A stretch of 5,953 nucleotides of DNA from Candidatus Sodaliphilus fimicaballi (GTDB taxonomy: Bacteria > Bacteroidota > Bacteroidia > Bacteroidales > Muribaculaceae): NCBI GenBank assembly GCA_018065165.1, contig JAGHTV010000459.1, positions 1-5,953 of the forward strand. Direction: 5' to 3'. Of this stretch, positions 4,564 through 5,953 are shown in pieces. The notes under the pieces were generated by a model that was not told the origin of the DNA, made no database searches, and saw only the letters and a list, made by a program, of their open reading frames with translations. A program made the translations under genes and the position numbers. Numbering within the stretch: position 1 is the stretch's first letter; each line of letters begins with the position of its first letter.

Positions 4564-5953
4564 ATGAAAAAGATTGTTTTATTAATGCTTGCAGTTCTGT
4601 GTATGTGCGGAACAGCTCAGGCAGCTAAAAAGAAAGTTGTGAAACAGACTAATCCTTTCATGGCGGAGTATACTACTAAGTATGCTATCCCTCCGTTTGA
4701 CCAAATCAAGTTTGAACACTACATGCCCGCTCTCAAGGCTGGTATCGAACAGCAAAACAAACAGATTGCTGACATCATTGCTAACACTGAGACTCCCAAC
4801 TTTGAGAACACAGTGCTCGCACTTGACAACAGTGGCGAAATCCTGAATAAGGTATCATACGTGTTCATGGCTCTTGTTGAGAGTGATAACACTCCCGAGA
4901 TGCACGCTATCGCTGAGGAGTTCATGCCCATGATGACTGCTCAAAACGACGAAGTTTACATGAACGAGGCTCTCTTTGCTCGCATCAAGGCCGTTCACGA
5001 CAATGCCAAGGCTCTGGGTCTCGACGCAGTTCAGTTACGCCTTACCGACAAGTACTACAAGCGCATGGTACGCAACGGTGCTCTCCTTAGCGAGGAGCAA
5101 AAGGCCGAGCTTAAGGAAATCAACAAGAAGCAGTCTGAGATTTCTCTGTCATTCACTAATAATGTGATGAAGGAAATCGCCGAGAACATTATCTGGGTTG
5201 ACAACGCTGCTCGCCTCAGTGGTCTTGCCAAAAATACTGTTGAGGACGCTGCTCGCCTGGCTGAAGACAAGGGCCAAGCTGGCAAGTGGGCGTTCACTGC
5301 TAGTGCTTCGACTCGCCTCGATGTGCTTGGTAGCGCCGACGACCGTGACCTGCGTCGCGAGATGTATGAGACATACACCTCAACTGCAAGCCGTGGCAAC
5401 GAGCGTGACAACTCGGCCAACATCAACAAGCTCATCCAGTTGCGTCAACGCAAGGCACAACTGCTGGGCTTCGAGACATTTGCCGACTATGCTGTAGATC
5501 CCGTTATGGCTCACACCGTTGATGCTGCCGAGGGTCTGCTCATGCAAATCTTTACACCCGCTATCGCTAAGGTTAAGGAAGAGGTTGCCGATATGCAAGC
5601 CTACGTTGACGCTCACGGTGGCAACTTCAAGATTGCCCCCTGGGACTACTATTACTATGCTGCTAAGGTTAAGGAGCAAAAGTATAACTTTAACGAGGAA
5701 GAGGTTCGCCCCTACTTCGAGGTAAACAGCGTGCTTAAGAATGGTGTATTCTGGGCTGCTAACAAGCTCTACGGCATCACATTCACCGAACTCAAGGATG
5801 CTCCCAAGTACAACCCCGAAGTTACCGTTTACGACGTTAAGGATGCTAAGGGTAATCACCTTGCTGTATTCATGACCGACTATTTCCCCCGTCCCACTAA
5901 GGCACAGGGTGCCTGGATGAGCGAGATGGCTACTGAGTACAACTACAACGGCA
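4564..5953 (+). CDS. dcp: Secreted M3 family metallopeptidase (peptidyl-dipeptidase Dcp type), 3' end outside window
   Basis: An open frame of 463 codons runs from ATG 4564 off the window edge. Residues 1-20 are a Sec signal peptide: KK, a hydrophobic core, then AQA before AKKK. No lipobox is seen (Cys13 and Cys15 are not in an L-x-x-C context with small residues), so a soluble periplasmic enzyme is likely. The mature part matches the M3 family N-terminal region: FDQIKFEHYMPAL near 45-57, NFENTVLALDNSG near 79-91, long amphipathic helices, RKAQLLGFETFADYA in the middle and GAWMSEMA near the end. The zinc motif HExxH should lie a few dozen residues past the edge, so catalytic capacity cannot be judged. 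Full-length relatives are around 700 aa. The expected role is removal of C-terminal dipeptides from peptides. The ATG follows an A/T-rich leader with no Shine-Dalgarno. The Dcp subfamily assignment is likely; oligopeptidase A is the main alternative. Confidence 0.9.
   Translation, partial: MKKIVLLMLAVLCMCGTAQAAKKKVVKQTNPFMAEYTTKYAIPPFDQIKFEHYMPALKAGIEQQNKQIADIIANTETPNFENTVLALDNSGEILNKVSYVFMALVESDNTPEMHAIAEEFMPMMTAQNDEVYMNEALFARIKAVHDNAKALGLDAVQLRLTDKYYKRMVRNGALLSEEQKAELKEINKKQSEISLSFTNNVMKEIAENIIWVDNAARLSGLAKNTVEDAARLAEDKGQAGKWAFTASASTRLDVLGSADDRDLRREMYETYTSTASRGNERDNSANINKLIQLRQRKAQLLGFETFADYAVDPVMAHTVDAAEGLLMQIFTPAIAKVKEEVADMQAYVDAHGGNFKIAPWDYYYYAAKVKEQKYNFNEEEVRPYFEVNSVLKNGVFWAANKLYGITFTELKDAPKYNPEVTVYDVKDAKGNHLAVFMTDYFPRPTKAQGAWMSEMATEYNYNG

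Noticed and set aside
5055..5859. Long minus-strand open frames (5055-5435 and 5380-5859)
   Set aside because: They lie wholly within the M3 peptidase gene, whose protein has clear family motifs, and their translations look like composition shadows (Ser/Leu/Arg-rich or Val/Leu-rich).

Overview
The window looks like a chromosomal segment from a member of the Bacteroidota, most likely the order Bacteroidales. The evidence is the gene content (paired rhomboid proteases, one with the tail seen in this phylum; membrane-anchored endonuclease/exonuclease/phosphatase (EEP) proteins; a free-standing four-helix-bundle protein; a secreted M3 peptidase). A/T-rich leaders mostly lack Shine-Dalgarno sequences, and there are matches to the phylum's -33 TTTG / -7 TAnnTTTG promoter pattern. 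Genus cannot be fixed from the sequence. All genes found are on the + strand; I saw no rRNA, tRNA, CRISPR array or transposase.

Layout. Positions 1-138 are an A/T-rich leader with a -7 promoter match. Two rhomboid genes follow (139-888 and 875-1768), overlapping by 14 bp and probably translationally coupled through a perfect AGGAGG. An 82-bp gap (1769-1850) holds five tandem AACGNN hexamers and a hairpin bracketed by a 10-bp direct repeat. Next is a tandem, diverged pair of EEP genes (1851-2966 and 2976-4115) separated by 9 bp. Each encodes three N-terminal membrane helices and a C-terminal EEP domain that the positive-inside rule places in the periplasm. An A/T-rich four-helix-bundle gene (4159-4521) follows, with A-rich and TTTTCG-type repeat tracts on either side, looking like an inserted module. 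Last is a secreted M3 (Dcp-type) metallopeptidase (4564 to the window edge), cut off before its HExxH motif.

How the genes may work together. The first four genes are tightly packed and all encode membrane proteins, so they could be one envelope operon: two intramembrane serine proteases plus two membrane-tethered periplasmic phosphodiesterase-like enzymes. Shared function is inference. The four-helix-bundle gene and the peptidase seem to be separate units; the peptidase has its own candidate promoter overlapping the end of the four-helix-bundle gene.

The points most worth a second look are the repeat-bracketed hairpin with hexamer array before the first EEP gene, the apparent non-ATG start of that gene, the Glu-to-Asp change at the expected metal-binding site of the second EEP protein, and the repeat-flanked, low-GC four-helix-bundle module.
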